NCBI RefSeq assembly: GCF_014650455.1
Contig: NZ_BMUZ01000013.1
Location: forward strand, 62,001 to 126,000
Source of the DNA: Streptomyces xanthochromogenes
Lineage (GTDB): Bacteria > Actinomycetota > Actinomycetes > Streptomycetales > Streptomycetaceae
Length of the DNA stretch: 64,000 nucleotides
Reading direction: 5' to 3'
Part shown: piece after piece, positions 41,368 through 51,000 of the stretch
Position numbering within the stretch: position 1 is the stretch's first letter
How the letters are laid out: each line of letters opens with the position of its first letter
Made by a program: the position numbers and the translations under genes
Notes under the pieces: model-generated
The model's database searches: none
What the model was told of the DNA's origin: nothing
The model's input: the letters and a program-made list of their open reading frames with translations, nothing else

Positions 41368-42534
41368 CTACGGAGGCCCCGAGCCGTTCAGCCAGCTCGC
41401 CCCGTACACCGCGGAACCCACCGCGAGCACGGCCACCACGGCGGCCGCCCGTGCGCGCTGCACCCGCGACAGGGCGAGAGCCAGCGGAAGCAGCAGCGGG
41501 AACGCGGGGAGCAGCAGCCGGGGCTTGGAGCCGAAGTAGCCCGACGAGCACAGCGCGAGAGCCATGACGATGCCGGTGTAGACGAGCAGCGGCAGCGGCT
41601 GGCGCCCGCGCACACAGGCCCCGTACGCCCCGAGGGCGAGCACGGTGCCGGCGATCAGGGCGATCCCGGCGAGCACGACGGGCCAGCCCCCCAGGTGGTC
41701 CAGGACGAACTCCCCGTACGCCAGGCCCCCGTCGAAGCCGTTGCCCCACTCGCCCTGCACGTCGAGATAGGCGAACGGACCGCCCCGCCGCACCCCGACC
41801 CACAGGACGTACCCGGCCGCGCCGAGCGGGGCGAGCACCATCCCGGTCAGCATCCGCGCGTCCGGGCGCCGGGTGCGCCGCGCCTCCACGACGGCCCCGG
41901 CCCACAGCGCGGCCGCGACCGCGAGCCCCACCGGTCGCGTGAGCCCCGCGAGCGAGGCGAGCAGCCCCGCCGCCACCCAGCGCCGCCGCAGCACCGCGTA
42001 CAGCGCCCAGACGGCGAGCGCGGCGAAGAGGGCCTCGCTGTACGCCATGGACTGGACGATCCCGACGGGCATCGCCGCCCACAGCGCCACCAGGAGCAGC
42101 CCCGCCCGGTGTCCGTACAGGTGATGGCCCATCAGATACATGCCCCAGGCGGCGAGCAGTCCCGCGAGCCCGCTGATGAGCAGCCCCGCGTCGCCGAGCC
42201 CGAGCGGGCTCACCGTGGTGACGGCCCGCTCCAGCCAGGGCAGCAGCGGGAAGAAGGCCATGTCGGACAGGACCCGGCCGTCGGGCGCGGTCAGCGTGAA
42301 GTCGTAGCCCGACTCGGCGACCCGCACGTACCAGATCGAGTCCCAGCGGGCCGAGAGCAGGTCGTGGGCATCGGAGCCGGCCAGGCGCGACCACAGGGCG
42401 AGGACGAGCAGGCCCAGCGTGCGGATCGCCGCGAAGACCGCGACGGCCGACCAGGCCCGTCGCGGCGCGGACGCCACCGACCGGGAGCCGGTCGCCGGAT
42501 CGTCGTGACCGGTTCGGCCAGGCCCCACGCGCAT
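41368..42534 (-). CDS. Polytopic membrane protein, mannosyltransferase (PIG-V)-like
   Basis: A 388-residue protein with about nine or ten membrane segments. The region after the first helix (LLSARWDSIWYVRVAESGYD) matches the catalytic-loop position of C-type integral membrane glycosyltransferases related to PIG-V. It probably transfers a sugar from a polyprenyl donor at the outer face of the membrane, perhaps for cell-envelope glycans or protein mannosylation. It is upstream of ssgG on the same strand with a 205-bp gap, so co-transcription is uncertain. Confidence 0.78.
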   Translation of the reverse strand: MRVGPGRTGHDDPATGSRSVASAPRRAWSAVAVFAAIRTLGLLVLALWSRLAGSDAHDLLSARWDSIWYVRVAESGYDFTLTAPDGRVLSDMAFFPLLPWLERAVTTVSPLGLGDAGLLISGLAGLLAAWGMYLMGHHLYGHRAGLLLVALWAAMPVGIVQSMAYSEALFAALAVWALYAVLRRRWVAAGLLASLAGLTRPVGLAVAAALWAGAVVEARRTRRPDARMLTGMVLAPLGAAGYVLWVGVRRGGPFAYLDVQGEWGNGFDGGLAYGEFVLDHLGGWPVVLAGIALIAGTVLALGAYGACVRGRQPLPLLVYTGIVMALALCSSGYFGSKPRLLLPAFPLLLPLALALSRVQRARAAAVVAVLAVGSAVYGASWLNGSGPP

Positions 42535-42831
42535 TCCCCACTCACTTTCCAGACCGGCCGGGCACGTTCCTGACCGGCCGGGCCGGGTGCACCAGTTCGA
42601 TCGGCAACGACTGTACGCACTGGTGGGACCCCGCCGCGCGGCCCGGCCCCGGGGTGCGCCGCGGGGCGCGGAGTCGCCCGTACGCGGTCTTACTCCCCGG
42701 CTTCCTGCTACCGGCCGCGCGTTCTTCGTTACTGTCCTCCTGGGACAAGCGGAAGCGCGCGGTCGGTGCCCGGTCCGGCCGGGCCGCCGCGGCGGAGATC
42801 AAGTGTGCTGGATCGGAACGGAGTTGGGGAC
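42535..42831. other. Gene-free gap between divergent membrane genes
   Basis: Nothing convincing is seen in these 297 bp beyond the ribosome site of the next gene. Short frames in it lack coding signs. It must hold the promoters of the minus-strand transferase and the plus-strand RDD gene. Confidence 0.5.
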
Positions 42832-44277
42832 ATGGCGACGGTTCCTCCTGACAGCGGCGGGAGCGTAGCCCGGGAAGGGTATTACCCGGACCCCTCCATT
42901 CCCGGATATGTCCGGTACTGGAACGGGGTCTCCTGGGTGCCCGGCACGAGCCGGCCGGCCCCCGCCGCGGGCGAGGCGCCGCCCACCCCGCCGCCGGGCG
43001 CGGCTCCCGCCCCGGCCCCCTCGCTCGCCGCCGCCCCGCCGGTCCAGGCCGCCCCCGCCGAGGAGACGGGACCCGTCTTCCTGGACGAGCCCGAGGCCTC
43101 GGCCGCGCCCGCGCAGGGGCAGGGCGTCCGCCCCGAGCCGGCCTGGCACGCGGACGCCGCCCACCAGTCGGGCTTCGGCGGCGACCAGGACCGCCGGGTC
43201 TCCTGGGGCAGGCCGGTCGATCCGCGCGGGCTGCCCGAGTCGGCCGACCCGCGGCTGCCCGACCCCCGTCGCGCGGAACCCGCGCAGCTCCCGCACTCCG
43301 CACCGCCGGCGGCGTCCGCGCGGCCCGCAACCTCGGTGCCGCACCAGAACCAGCAGCAGTCCGGACGTCTGGCGGGGGCGATGCCGCCCGCCGTCGAGCC
43401 ACCCCCCGCCCGGGCCCAACTGCCGTTCTCCGGTGACTCGTTGGGGGTGGCGCCGACCGGCCGCGCGGACGGCGCGTACTCGGCTCCCGTACAGCCGCAC
43501 CCGCAGCCCGTGCAGCCGAACCCCGTGCAGCCGAACCCGGTGCAGCCGCAGCCCTCGCAGCACCAGTCCGCGCAGCCGGGGCCCGTGCAGCACCAGTCCG
43601 CGCAGCCGCACTCCGCCGTGCCCGGGTCGCCGATGACCGCGGGGCCCGGGGGAGGGGCCGCGTCCTGGGCCCAGCAGGTGCACCAACTCGCCCAGCCCGA
43701 CCCGCAGCCGCAGCCGCAGCCGCAGGAACCGGTCGTGCCGTGGAAGCCCCCGGTGGCCGACCCGTTCCTCGCGGCCGCCCAGGCGCAGGCCTCGGCGAGG
43801 CCCGCCGGGCTCGGCAGGCGCCTGATCGCGCGACTCGTGGACACCGTGCTGCTGGGTGCCCTGGTCGGGGGCCTCGCGGTACCGCTCCTGACCAAGGTGG
43901 GCGACCACATCCAGGAGAAGATCGACGCGGCGAAGCTGTCGGGGCGGACGGTGACCGTCTACCTCCTCGACGGCACGACCGCGGGTTTCCTCGGCATCGT
44001 GCTCGGCGCCTTCCTCGTCCTCGGCCTGCTGTACGAGGCGCTGCCCACCGCCAAGTGGGGCCGTACGCTCGGCAAGCGCCTGTGCGGGGTGCAGGTGCGC
44101 GGCATCGAGTCGTACGAGCCGCCCACCTTCGGCCAGGCGGCGCGGCGCTGGCTGGTCTACGGGGTGCTCGGTCTGCTGGCGGTCGGCGTGGTCAACGTGG
44201 TGTGGTGCGTCTTCGACCGGCCGTGGCGCCAGTGCTGGCACGACAAGGCGGCCCACACCTTCGTCGCGCAGGGCTGA
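42832..44277 (+). CDS. RDD-family membrane protein with N-terminal DUF2510-like motif
   Basis: A 481-residue protein. Residues 14-40 have the DUF2510 pattern (EGYYPDPSIPGYVRYWNGVS). A long Pro/Gln/Ala-rich linker follows with PVQPNP repeats. The RDD domain sits in the last 160 residues (RRLIARLVDTVLLGALVGG, KWGRTLGKRL, WRQCWHDKAAHTF), with three membrane helices. RDD proteins are membrane proteins sometimes linked to ion or solute transport, here unassigned. ATG at 42832 is preceded by GGGGA; a GTG at 42802 is possible. A second RDD gene follows 94 bases later. Confidence 0.82.
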   Translation: MATVPPDSGGSVAREGYYPDPSIPGYVRYWNGVSWVPGTSRPAPAAGEAPPTPPPGAAPAPAPSLAAAPPVQAAPAEETGPVFLDEPEASAAPAQGQGVRPEPAWHADAAHQSGFGGDQDRRVSWGRPVDPRGLPESADPRLPDPRRAEPAQLPHSAPPAASARPATSVPHQNQQQSGRLAGAMPPAVEPPPARAQLPFSGDSLGVAPTGRADGAYSAPVQPHPQPVQPNPVQPNPVQPQPSQHQSAQPGPVQHQSAQPHSAVPGSPMTAGPGGGAASWAQQVHQLAQPDPQPQPQPQEPVVPWKPPVADPFLAAAQAQASARPAGLGRRLIARLVDTVLLGALVGGLAVPLLTKVGDHIQEKIDAAKLSGRTVTVYLLDGTTAGFLGIVLGAFLVLGLLYEALPTAKWGRTLGKRLCGVQVRGIESYEPPTFGQAARRWLVYGVLGLLAVGVVNVVWCVFDRPWRQCWHDKAAHTFVAQG

Positions 44278-44371
44278 GTCCCGGGCCGGTCCGCAGGGCG
44301 CAGGCCCGGGGCGTCCCCCGAACGGCGTCCCTCCGGTCGCGGGCCCAACGCGCGCGCGTTGCACTACCGGC

Positions 44372-45172
44372 ATGAGCACCGATCAGCCGCCGCCCGGTCA
44401 GCCGCCCGAGGACGACCCGTTCCTCAAGAAGCCGTCAGAGCCTCCGGGGAGCGGTTCCCCCTACGGGGGCGCGCAGCCGCCCCCGGGGCCACCGCCCGGT
44501 GACTCGCCCTACGGCTCTGAGCCACCGCCCGGCGGCCCCTACGGCGCTCCGCCGCCCCCTGCCGGAGGCGGCGGAGGTCCGTACGGCGGACCGCCTCCCC
44601 CCGGTGGCGGCTCGCCGTACGGCAGCGCGCCGCCACCGCCCTCCGACCCCTACGGGGGCGGCTACGGCGGTGTCGACCCGCTGGCCGGGATGCCTCCGCT
44701 CGCCGACTACGGCAAGCGGTTCCTGGCCCGCTTCATCGACTTCCTGATCATCGCGATCCCGCTCGGTCTGATCGAGTGGGCGACCAGCAACCGGGTCGTC
44801 ATCTCCACCACGGACAACGGCGACTCCGGCACCGAGGTGATCAGCAAGGCGTACTCCGGCACCGGACTGCTCTGGCTCCTGATCACCCTCGTCGTCTACA
44901 TCGGCTACGACACCCTGATGGTGTCCAAGTCCGGTCAGACGCTGGGCAAGAAGTGGCTGGGGCTGCGGGTCGCGATGCTCAACGACGGCAGTGTGCCCAC
45001 CACCAACGCGGCGCTCGCCCGGGCCGCCGTCCTGTGGGCCCCGTTCGTACTGTGCTGCTACTGCCTCTGGGACATCGTCCTGGCCATCACGATCGTGGCG
45101 GACAAGCCCTACCGGCAGGGCTGGCACGACAAGGCCGGCAAGACGGTGGTGGTGGTCTCAACCCCGCAGTGA
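44372..45172 (+). CDS. RDD-family membrane protein with Pro/Gly-rich tail
   Basis: A 266-residue protein. The first 100 residues are a PYGG/PYGS and polyproline repeat region. The last 160 form the RDD domain (DYGKRFLARFIDFLIIAIPL, SGQTLGKKWLGLRV, RQGWHDKAGKTVVV) with about three membrane segments. It is a paralogue of the preceding gene at the domain level, although the linkers differ. Its stop lies 15 bases inside the convergent minus-strand gene. Confidence 0.85.
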   Translation: MSTDQPPPGQPPEDDPFLKKPSEPPGSGSPYGGAQPPPGPPPGDSPYGSEPPPGGPYGAPPPPAGGGGGPYGGPPPPGGGSPYGSAPPPPSDPYGGGYGGVDPLAGMPPLADYGKRFLARFIDFLIIAIPLGLIEWATSNRVVISTTDNGDSGTEVISKAYSGTGLLWLLITLVVYIGYDTLMVSKSGQTLGKKWLGLRVAMLNDGSVPTTNAALARAAVLWAPFVLCCYCLWDIVLAITIVADKPYRQGWHDKAGKTVVVVSTPQ

Positions 45173-45496
45173 GTGCTCGCGCGTGACCGCCCGCCGCTCG
45201 CGGGGGGCGGGAACCCGCACGGCGGAGGTCCCGTCGACGGCCGCACGGTTCTCCGGTGTCGCACCAGCGACCGGGACCGTGCGGCCGTCGGCGTCGGTGC
45301 CGGCTTCGGCGCGCGCCCGGCGGGTCAGCGGCATGGGGACCGTCACGGCGACGAGCAGGCCGAGCAGGAGCGCGGCCAGGACGATGACCGCGACTCCGAC
45401 GCCGGACTCGGTGCGGGAGAGCAGCAGCATGGCGACGGTCGAGAAGACGACGGTGGCCGAACCGTAGGAGAGCTGTGCGGCAGTGGGACGCGGCAT
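45158..45496 (-). CDS. Small two-helix membrane protein
   Basis: A 112-residue protein with two hydrophobic segments (about 11-27 and 34-54) and a polar, Arg/Glu-rich C-terminus. No family is recognised. It is convergent with the second RDD gene and the two coding ends overlap by 15 bp. ATG at 45496 lacks a ribosome site. Confidence 0.6.
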   Translation of the reverse strand: MPRPTAAQLSYGSATVVFSTVAMLLLSRTESGVGVAVIVLAALLLGLLVAVTVPMPLTRRARAEAGTDADGRTVPVAGATPENRAAVDGTSAVRVPAPRERRAVTREHSLRG

Positions 45497-45783
45497 GGCG
45501 TTATCCGTCCTGAAGGTTCGGATAGGGGGTGAGCCTCTCGACCGTTCTCAACCGGCGGGCCTGGCCACCGGATCGCACTGCCAAGCGACTCTACGACGGT
45601 CCATGCCCGAGCGGAACTGTTGGTAAGCGTGACCTAACCCACGGTGCCGGTGCACGGGGGGCGCACGGAGTCATTCCGCGAAGCGGCCCGGTCCGCATGT
45701 CGAGACGTGCGCACCTGTTGTCCCGGTCTGTTACCACGTCTGTCGCGTTCGGATAGCGGAACTGGCCTTCTGCATAATGTACT

Positions 45784-45793
45784 TGGCACGAAC
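45784..45793 (+). promoter_or_regulatory. AdpA-like box before the M6 protease gene
   Basis: TGGCACGAAC matches nine of ten positions of the AdpA consensus TGGCSNGWWY. It is nested in an ACTTG-N7-CAAGT inverted repeat (45781-45797) in the 421-bp gap 45497-45917. CATAAT (45773-45778) is a good -10 candidate just upstream, without a clear -35. No small gene is seen in the gap. Confidence 0.4.
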
Positions 45794-45917
45794 AAGTCAA
45801 GATCTGTCTTTTCTTTGGTAACTCCGGTCCAATGTCGTCACTTGAGACGCGTGTCGAGCACCGGAGCCAACCCCTCACCCCCCGGTTCCTGCCGGCCGCG
45901 GGGGAGGAAATCGTCAA

Positions 45918-48308
45918 GTGACCAGCAGCAGGAGGGCGGCCAGAGCCGCCGCCGTGTTCGTGGCTCTCGCCACGGCCGGCGCCACGGGCTCGGTGTACGC
46001 CACCGCCCAAGCGGATTCGAAGGCTCCGGCGGCGGTGCAACGCCAGGACCCGTCCACGGCCAACGGCCAGGAGCACAACCTCAAGGGCCCGTTCACCGAC
46101 CAGCAGGCCCAGCAGCGCCAGGCCGCGCTCGAAGGCGTGCTGTCCGGCAAGAAGCAGGTCGAGAAGCGCGGCGGCTCCGACGTCGTCAAGCTCAGCGACA
46201 AGAAGTACGTCGAGCTCGGCCGGCAGAAGACCGACAAGATCTTCACGATCCTGGTGGAGTTCGGCGACCAGGTCGACAACACCACCATGTACGACCCGGA
46301 CGGCCCGGACGGCCCCAAGCCGCCGCAGCCCAAGTACGGCGGCAACCCCGGCCCGGCGCACAACCAGATAGCCAAGCCGGACCGGTCGAAGGACAACTCG
46401 ACCGCCTGGCAGGCCGATTACAACCAGAAGCACTTCCAGGACCTGTACTTCGGCACGGGCAAGAACGTCAACTCGCTGAAGACGTACTACGAGAAGACGT
46501 CCTCGGGCCGCTACTCGGTCGACGGCCAGGTCACCGACTGGGTCAAGATCCCGTACAACGAGGCCCGTTACGGCTCCAACTACTGCGGCCAGACCAACTG
46601 CGCCAACGTGTGGGACACCGTCCGCGACGGCGTCAACGCCTGGGTCGCCGACCAGAAGGCCAAGGGCCAGACGGACGCGCAGATCAAGGCGACCCTGGGT
46701 CAGTACGACCAGTGGGACCGCAACGACTACAACAACAACGGCAACTTCAACGAGCCCGACGGCTACATCGATCACTTCCAGATCGTGCACGCCGGCGAGG
46801 ACGAGTCCGCGGGCGGCGGCGTCCAGGGCACCAACGCCCTCTGGGCGCACCGCTGGTACGCCTACGGCACCGACGCGGGCAAGACCGGCCCCGCCTACAA
46901 CAAGGCGGGCGGCACCCAGATCGGCGACACCGGGATGTGGGTCGGCGACTACACCATGCAGCCGGAGAACGGCGGCCTCGGTGTCTTCGCCCACGAGTAC
47001 GGCCACGACCTCGGTCTGCCGGACCTCTACGACACCACCAACACCGCCGAGAACTCGGTCGGTTTCTGGTCCCTGATGTCGGCGGGCTCCTGGCTCGGCA
47101 CCGGCAAGGACTCCATCGGAGACCTGCCCGGCGACATGACCGCGTGGGACAAGCTCCAGCTGGGCTGGCTCGACTACGCCTCGGTGAAGTCGGGTTCGAA
47201 GATCACCGCCAAGCTGGGCGTCTCGGAGTACAACACCAAGAACAACCAGGCGCTCGTCGTCGAGCTGCCGAAGAAGGAAGTCACCACCACCGTCGTGAAG
47301 CCCGTCGAGGGCACGAAGCAGTGGTGGAGCGGCATGGGTGACAACCTCAACAACACCCTGACCCGCTCGGTCGACCTGACCGGCAAGTCCAAGGCGTCCC
47401 TGGACCTTTCGGGCTGGTGGGACATCGAGAAGGACTACGACTTCCTCTACACCGAGGTCTCCGCGGACAACGGCGCCAGCTGGACCGCGATCGACGGCAC
47501 CGCCGACGGCAAGGCCATCCCGCGCGACTCCAGCGACAAGCCGGCCCTGACCGACGCCTCGGGCGCGTACAAGAAGCTGTCGTTCCCGCTCGACCAGTTC
47601 GCGGGCAAGCAGATCCAGCTCCGCTTCCGCTACCAGACGGACGGCGGCGCGGGCGGCAAGGGCTTCACCGCCGACGCGATCACCGTCACCGCCGACGGCA
47701 CCGCCGTCGTCACCGACGGCGCCGAGGGCGGCGACAACGGCTGGACGGCGAAGAACTTCTCCCGCATCGGCGAGTCCTTCACCAACGACTACCCGCAGTA
47801 CTACCTCGCGGAGAACCGTCAGTACGTCTCGTACGACCAGACCCTCAAGGTCGGCCCGTACAACTTCGGCTTCTCCACCACCCGTCCGAGCTGGGTCGAG
47901 CACTACCCGTACCAGCGGGGCCTGCTCATCTGGCTGTGGGACACCTCCCAGAAGGACAACAACGTCTCGGCCCACCCGGGCCAGGGCCTGATCCTGCCGG
48001 TCGACGCGCACGCCAAGCCGCTCAAGTGGGCCGACGGCACGCTGCTGCGCAACAAGATCCAGCCGTTCGACGCGCCGTTCAGCCAGTACCGGACGGACGC
48101 CTTCACGCTGCACAAGGCGGACGTGGCGACGAAGATCAAGTCGCAGGCCGGCGTCCCGGTCTTCGACGACCACAAGGGCACGTACTGGTACGCCGAGAAC
48201 CCGACGGGAAGCGTCAAGGTTCCTGACACCGGCACCAAGATCTCCATCGTCGACCAGCCCCAGAACGGCCAGACGATCACGGTGAAGGTCGGCACCTCCA
48301 CCAAGTAA
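45918..48308 (+). CDS. Secreted M6 metalloprotease, immune inhibitor A type
   Basis: A 796-residue exported protease. A signal peptide occupies residues 1-32 (RAAAVFVALATAGATGSVYA). The zinc motif HEYGHDLGLPD begins at His359, with His363 and Asp369 as further ligands. A Ca-binding style acidic stretch (DRNDYNNNGNFNEPDG) precedes it, and a MAM-like beta domain follows. Family members degrade host or environmental proteins. GTG at 45918 has GGGGGAGG in front. A strong terminator follows and an AdpA-like box is upstream, so growth-phase control is plausible. Confidence 0.92.
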   Translation: MTSSRRAARAAAVFVALATAGATGSVYATAQADSKAPAAVQRQDPSTANGQEHNLKGPFTDQQAQQRQAALEGVLSGKKQVEKRGGSDVVKLSDKKYVELGRQKTDKIFTILVEFGDQVDNTTMYDPDGPDGPKPPQPKYGGNPGPAHNQIAKPDRSKDNSTAWQADYNQKHFQDLYFGTGKNVNSLKTYYEKTSSGRYSVDGQVTDWVKIPYNEARYGSNYCGQTNCANVWDTVRDGVNAWVADQKAKGQTDAQIKATLGQYDQWDRNDYNNNGNFNEPDGYIDHFQIVHAGEDESAGGGVQGTNALWAHRWYAYGTDAGKTGPAYNKAGGTQIGDTGMWVGDYTMQPENGGLGVFAHEYGHDLGLPDLYDTTNTAENSVGFWSLMSAGSWLGTGKDSIGDLPGDMTAWDKLQLGWLDYASVKSGSKITAKLGVSEYNTKNNQALVVELPKKEVTTTVVKPVEGTKQWWSGMGDNLNNTLTRSVDLTGKSKASLDLSGWWDIEKDYDFLYTEVSADNGASWTAIDGTADGKAIPRDSSDKPALTDASGAYKKLSFPLDQFAGKQIQLRFRYQTDGGAGGKGFTADAITVTADGTAVVTDGAEGGDNGWTAKNFSRIGESFTNDYPQYYLAENRQYVSYDQTLKVGPYNFGFSTTRPSWVEHYPYQRGLLIWLWDTSQKDNNVSAHPGQGLILPVDAHAKPLKWADGTLLRNKIQPFDAPFSQYRTDAFTLHKADVATKIKSQAGVPVFDDHKGTYWYAENPTGSVKVPDTGTKISIVDQPQNGQTITVKVGTSTK

Positions 48309-48333
48309 TTCTCAAAACCGCAGGTCAAACCAT

Positions 48334-48369
48334 GATCGGCCGTCGCCCTCTAGCGGGCGGCGGCCGATC
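48334..48369 (+). terminator. Terminator of the M6 protease gene
   Basis: 48334-48348 pairs with 48355-48369 (14 Watson-Crick pairs and one G-T), loop TCTAGC, followed by GTGTTTA. Confidence 0.85.
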
Positions 48370-48443
48370 GTGTTTAGGTGCGTCCTACGAGTCCTTATTG
48401 ACAGCGGGTCCAACGCGTCGTCTTACAGGGGGAGTGGTCCGGC

Positions 48444-48743
48444 ATGCCCGGCGGAGGTTTCTGCAAGCTGCCAGGCGGCAGCGTGGTCGTCGCGCTCACG
48501 CTGCCGAACCCGGCCGCGCCGGGGACGAACGTGCGGGTCCTGGTGCACGCCGTGAACCGGGCGAGAGCCCTGACCCGGCTCCGCAACCTGGGGCTGCGCG
48601 CGGTCTATCTGCGCGGCCAGACCGAGCCGCCCACCCTGGACGAGATCACGGCCGTCCTGCACCACCCCGACGGCCTGCTGTGGCGCACGGCGCCCGAGAC
48701 CACCGAAGAGCTCTGGCACCCGATACGCGCCCTGCTCAAGTAG
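48444..48743 (+). CDS. Conserved-looking small protein of unknown function
   Basis: A 99-residue protein with the pattern of a small alpha/beta domain (VRVLVHAVNRARALTRLRNL, then AVYLRGQTEPPTLDEITAVL). ATG at 48444 follows GGGGGAG. No family is recognised with confidence. It is convergent with the nicotinamidase gene, with only seven bases between the two stops. Confidence 0.65.
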   Translation: MPGGGFCKLPGGSVVVALTLPNPAAPGTNVRVLVHAVNRARALTRLRNLGLRAVYLRGQTEPPTLDEITAVLHHPDGLLWRTAPETTEELWHPIRALLK

Positions 48744-48750
48744 CCGCGCA

Positions 48751-49338
48751 CTACACCACGGGCTTGCCGGACAGCTCGACACCGGCCGCGCGCATCTCCT
48801 CCAGGGCCAGCGAGGTCGTGTGCCCGGCCACCCCGGCCGTGAGGTCGAGCAGCACGGTCGTGGCGAATCCGGCCCGCACCGCGTCCAGCGCGGTGGCCCG
48901 CACGCAGTGGTCCGTGGCGATGCCGACCACGTCGACCTCGCGCACCTGCCGCCCGCGCAGCCAGTCCGCGAGCGAGAGCCCGTTCTCGTCGAGCCCCTCG
49001 AAGCCGCTGTAGGCGGCCGCGTACGCACCCTTGTCGAAGACCGCGTCGATCGCCCCGGAGGCGACCGCCGGGGCGAAGTTCGGGTGGAAGCCCACGCCCT
49101 CGGTGCCGGCCACGCAGTGCGGCGGCCAGGAGTGCTCGAAGTCGGGGGCGTCCGAGAAGTGCGCGCCCGGGTCGATGTGGTGGTCGCGGGTGGCCACCAC
49201 GTGGCGGTAGGCGGAACCGGCCGCCTGGCCCACCAGGTCGGTGATCGCGGCGGCGACGTCCGAGCCGCCGGCGACCGCTAGGGAGCCGCCCTCACAGAAG
49301 TCGTTCTGGACGTCCACGACGATCAAGGCGCGGTGCAT
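48751..49338 (-). CDS. pncA: Nicotinamidase (isochorismatase-fold)
   Basis: A 195-residue enzyme that turns nicotinamide into nicotinate. The catalytic triad is Asp9 (VDVQNDF), Lys103 (FDKGAY) and Cys145 (ATDHC). The metal site is Asp52, His54 and His60 (RDHHIDPGAH). The next gene upstream on the same strand is nicotinate phosphoribosyltransferase, so together they form the NAD salvage route. ATG at 49338 fits the family start; longer readings lack a good N-terminus. The same fold could hydrolyse pyrazinamide. Confidence 0.92.
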   Translation of the reverse strand: MHRALIVVDVQNDFCEGGSLAVAGGSDVAAAITDLVGQAAGSAYRHVVATRDHHIDPGAHFSDAPDFEHSWPPHCVAGTEGVGFHPNFAPAVASGAIDAVFDKGAYAAAYSGFEGLDENGLSLADWLRGRQVREVDVVGIATDHCVRATALDAVRAGFATTVLLDLTAGVAGHTTSLALEEMRAAGVELSGKPVV

Positions 49339-49452
49339 GGCGTCTTTCCTTCGGTCTGCGGGCCCGTCACGGGCGCTGTTCCTTGAGCGTAGAGACTTCG
49401 TGCGGCGCACGGCAGGGGGCAAACGGGGGCGGAAAACCCTGCCGGGCGCGGC

Positions 49453-50781
49453 TCACACGTACTCGGTCGGGATGACCGGCTCGCCGCGCGAGAGCTGGCT
49501 CGCGGACATCGGCAGCGCGGCCAGCGCGTCGATGTGCCGCTCGCGGGCGGTGTCCAGCGGCTCGCGGGCCACCACCGTGCCGCCCTTGACCAGCTCGACC
49601 AGGAGCTGGCGGTCGGCGAGCCCGGTCGGTACCGCCCCGGTGCCGATGACCTCGGCCTCGGCGATCCCGTACGCATCCGAGCGGCGCGCGGCCCACTTGC
49701 GGCCGCCCACCGAGGACTTGGCGCCGAGCGACTTCTTGGCGACCGGCTGGAGCGGGGCCTTCACGTCGGCCGACTGGGCGCGGGCGACCAGCTTGTAGAC
49801 CATCGAGCAGGTCGGGTGCCCCGAGCCGGTGACCAGCTGGGTGCCGACCCCGTACGCGTCCACGGGAGCCGCGGCGAGCGAGGCGATGGCGTACTCGTCG
49901 AGGTCGGAGGTGACCACGATCCTGGTGTCGGTCGCGCCGAGCTCGTCCAGCTGCTGGCGCACCCGGTGGGCGACCAGGAGCAGGTCGCCCGAGTCGATGC
50001 GGACCGCGCCGAGCTCGGGCCCGGCGATCTCCACGGCGGTGCGCACCGCCTCGGCCACGTCGTACGTGTCGACCAGGAGGGTCGTGCCGCGGCCGAGCGA
50101 GTCGACCTGGGCCCGGAAGGCGTCCCGCTCGCTGTCGTGGAGCAGGGTGAAGGCGTGCGCGCTGGTGCCCACGGTGGGGATGCCGTAGCGGAAGCCGGCC
50201 GCGAGGTCGGACGTGGTGCTGAAGCCGCCGACATAGGCGGCGCGCGCGGAGGCGACCGCCGACAGCTCGTGGGTGCGGCGCGCGCCCATCTCGATCAGCG
50301 GGCGCCCGCCGGCCGCGGCGGACATCCGGGAGGCGGCGGCCGCGATCGCGGAGTCGTGGTTGAGGATCGAGAGGATCACGGTCTCCAGCAGCACGCATTC
50401 GGCGAACGAGCCCTCGACCCGCAGGATCGGCGAGCCGGGGAAGTAGACCTCGCCCTCGGGGTAGCCCCAGATGTCGCCGCTGAAGCGGTAGGAGGCGAGC
50501 CACCGCAGGGTGGGCTCGTCGACGATCTTCCGGTCGCGCAGGAAGCCGAGCACGTCCGCGTCGAAGCGGAAGTTCTCGACGGCGTCCAGGACGCGCCCGG
50601 TGCCGCAGACCACGCCGTAGCGGCGGCCCTCGGGAAGGCGGCGGGTGAAGACCTCGAAGACCGAGCGCCGGTCGGCCGTGCCGGCCTTCAGCGCGGCCTG
50701 GAGCATCGTGAACTCGTACTGGTCGGTGAAGAGCGCGGTCGACGGCACGTCCACCGGCAGACCGAGGTCCGGGGCATTCAC
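49453..50781 (-). CDS. pncB: Nicotinate phosphoribosyltransferase
   Basis: A 442-residue enzyme making nicotinate mononucleotide from nicotinate and PRPP. Characteristic segments are ALFTDQYEFTMLQAALKAG, GGFSTTSDLAAGFRYGIP, GTSAHAFTLLHDSE and AVRIDSGDLLLVAHRVRQQL. GTG at 50781 is chosen because GAGGTGG stands six bases upstream. It precedes pncA by 114 bases on the same strand, so NAD salvage is likely co-regulated. A 13-bp palindrome lies upstream in the divergent gap. Confidence 0.93.
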   Translation of the reverse strand: MNAPDLGLPVDVPSTALFTDQYEFTMLQAALKAGTADRRSVFEVFTRRLPEGRRYGVVCGTGRVLDAVENFRFDADVLGFLRDRKIVDEPTLRWLASYRFSGDIWGYPEGEVYFPGSPILRVEGSFAECVLLETVILSILNHDSAIAAAASRMSAAAGGRPLIEMGARRTHELSAVASARAAYVGGFSTTSDLAAGFRYGIPTVGTSAHAFTLLHDSERDAFRAQVDSLGRGTTLLVDTYDVAEAVRTAVEIAGPELGAVRIDSGDLLLVAHRVRQQLDELGATDTRIVVTSDLDEYAIASLAAAPVDAYGVGTQLVTGSGHPTCSMVYKLVARAQSADVKAPLQPVAKKSLGAKSSVGGRKWAARRSDAYGIAEAEVIGTGAVPTGLADRQLLVELVKGGTVVAREPLDTARERHIDALAALPMSASQLSRGEPVIPTEYV

Positions 50782-50884
50782 AGCGAGCCACCTCGCACTT
50801 TCGTCCGGGCCGGGCACAGGCCGGCCGGGGTTTCGGCAACCGGCCCCGAGAGCTGGGGCCTGGGGGGATGCTACCCCGAATACT

Positions 50885-50897
50885 CGTCACTCTGACG
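50885..50897. promoter_or_regulatory. Palindrome in the pncB-clpS divergent gap
   Basis: CGTCA-ctc-TGACG lies about 105 bp before pncB, with TAGCAT (minus strand, 50868-50873) as a possible -10 for pncB and TAGGGT (50903-50908) as one for clpS. It could bind a regulator of NAD salvage. No NrtR-type site pattern was recognised. Confidence 0.35.
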
Positions 50898-51000
50898 ATT
50901 TCTAGGGTCCGTTTGTGCGATGACCGGCCCCGAGTGGCAGCATGGAGGCCGTGGCTGTCATTCCCGGGGACCGCTCCCGGGACCCCCGGAGCCGCACTTT

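Noticed and set aside
45591..48173. 860-codon frame opposite the M6 protease gene
   Set aside because: A mirror frame of a highly GC-rich gene; the plus strand carries a signal peptide and zinc motif, the minus strand nothing recognisable.
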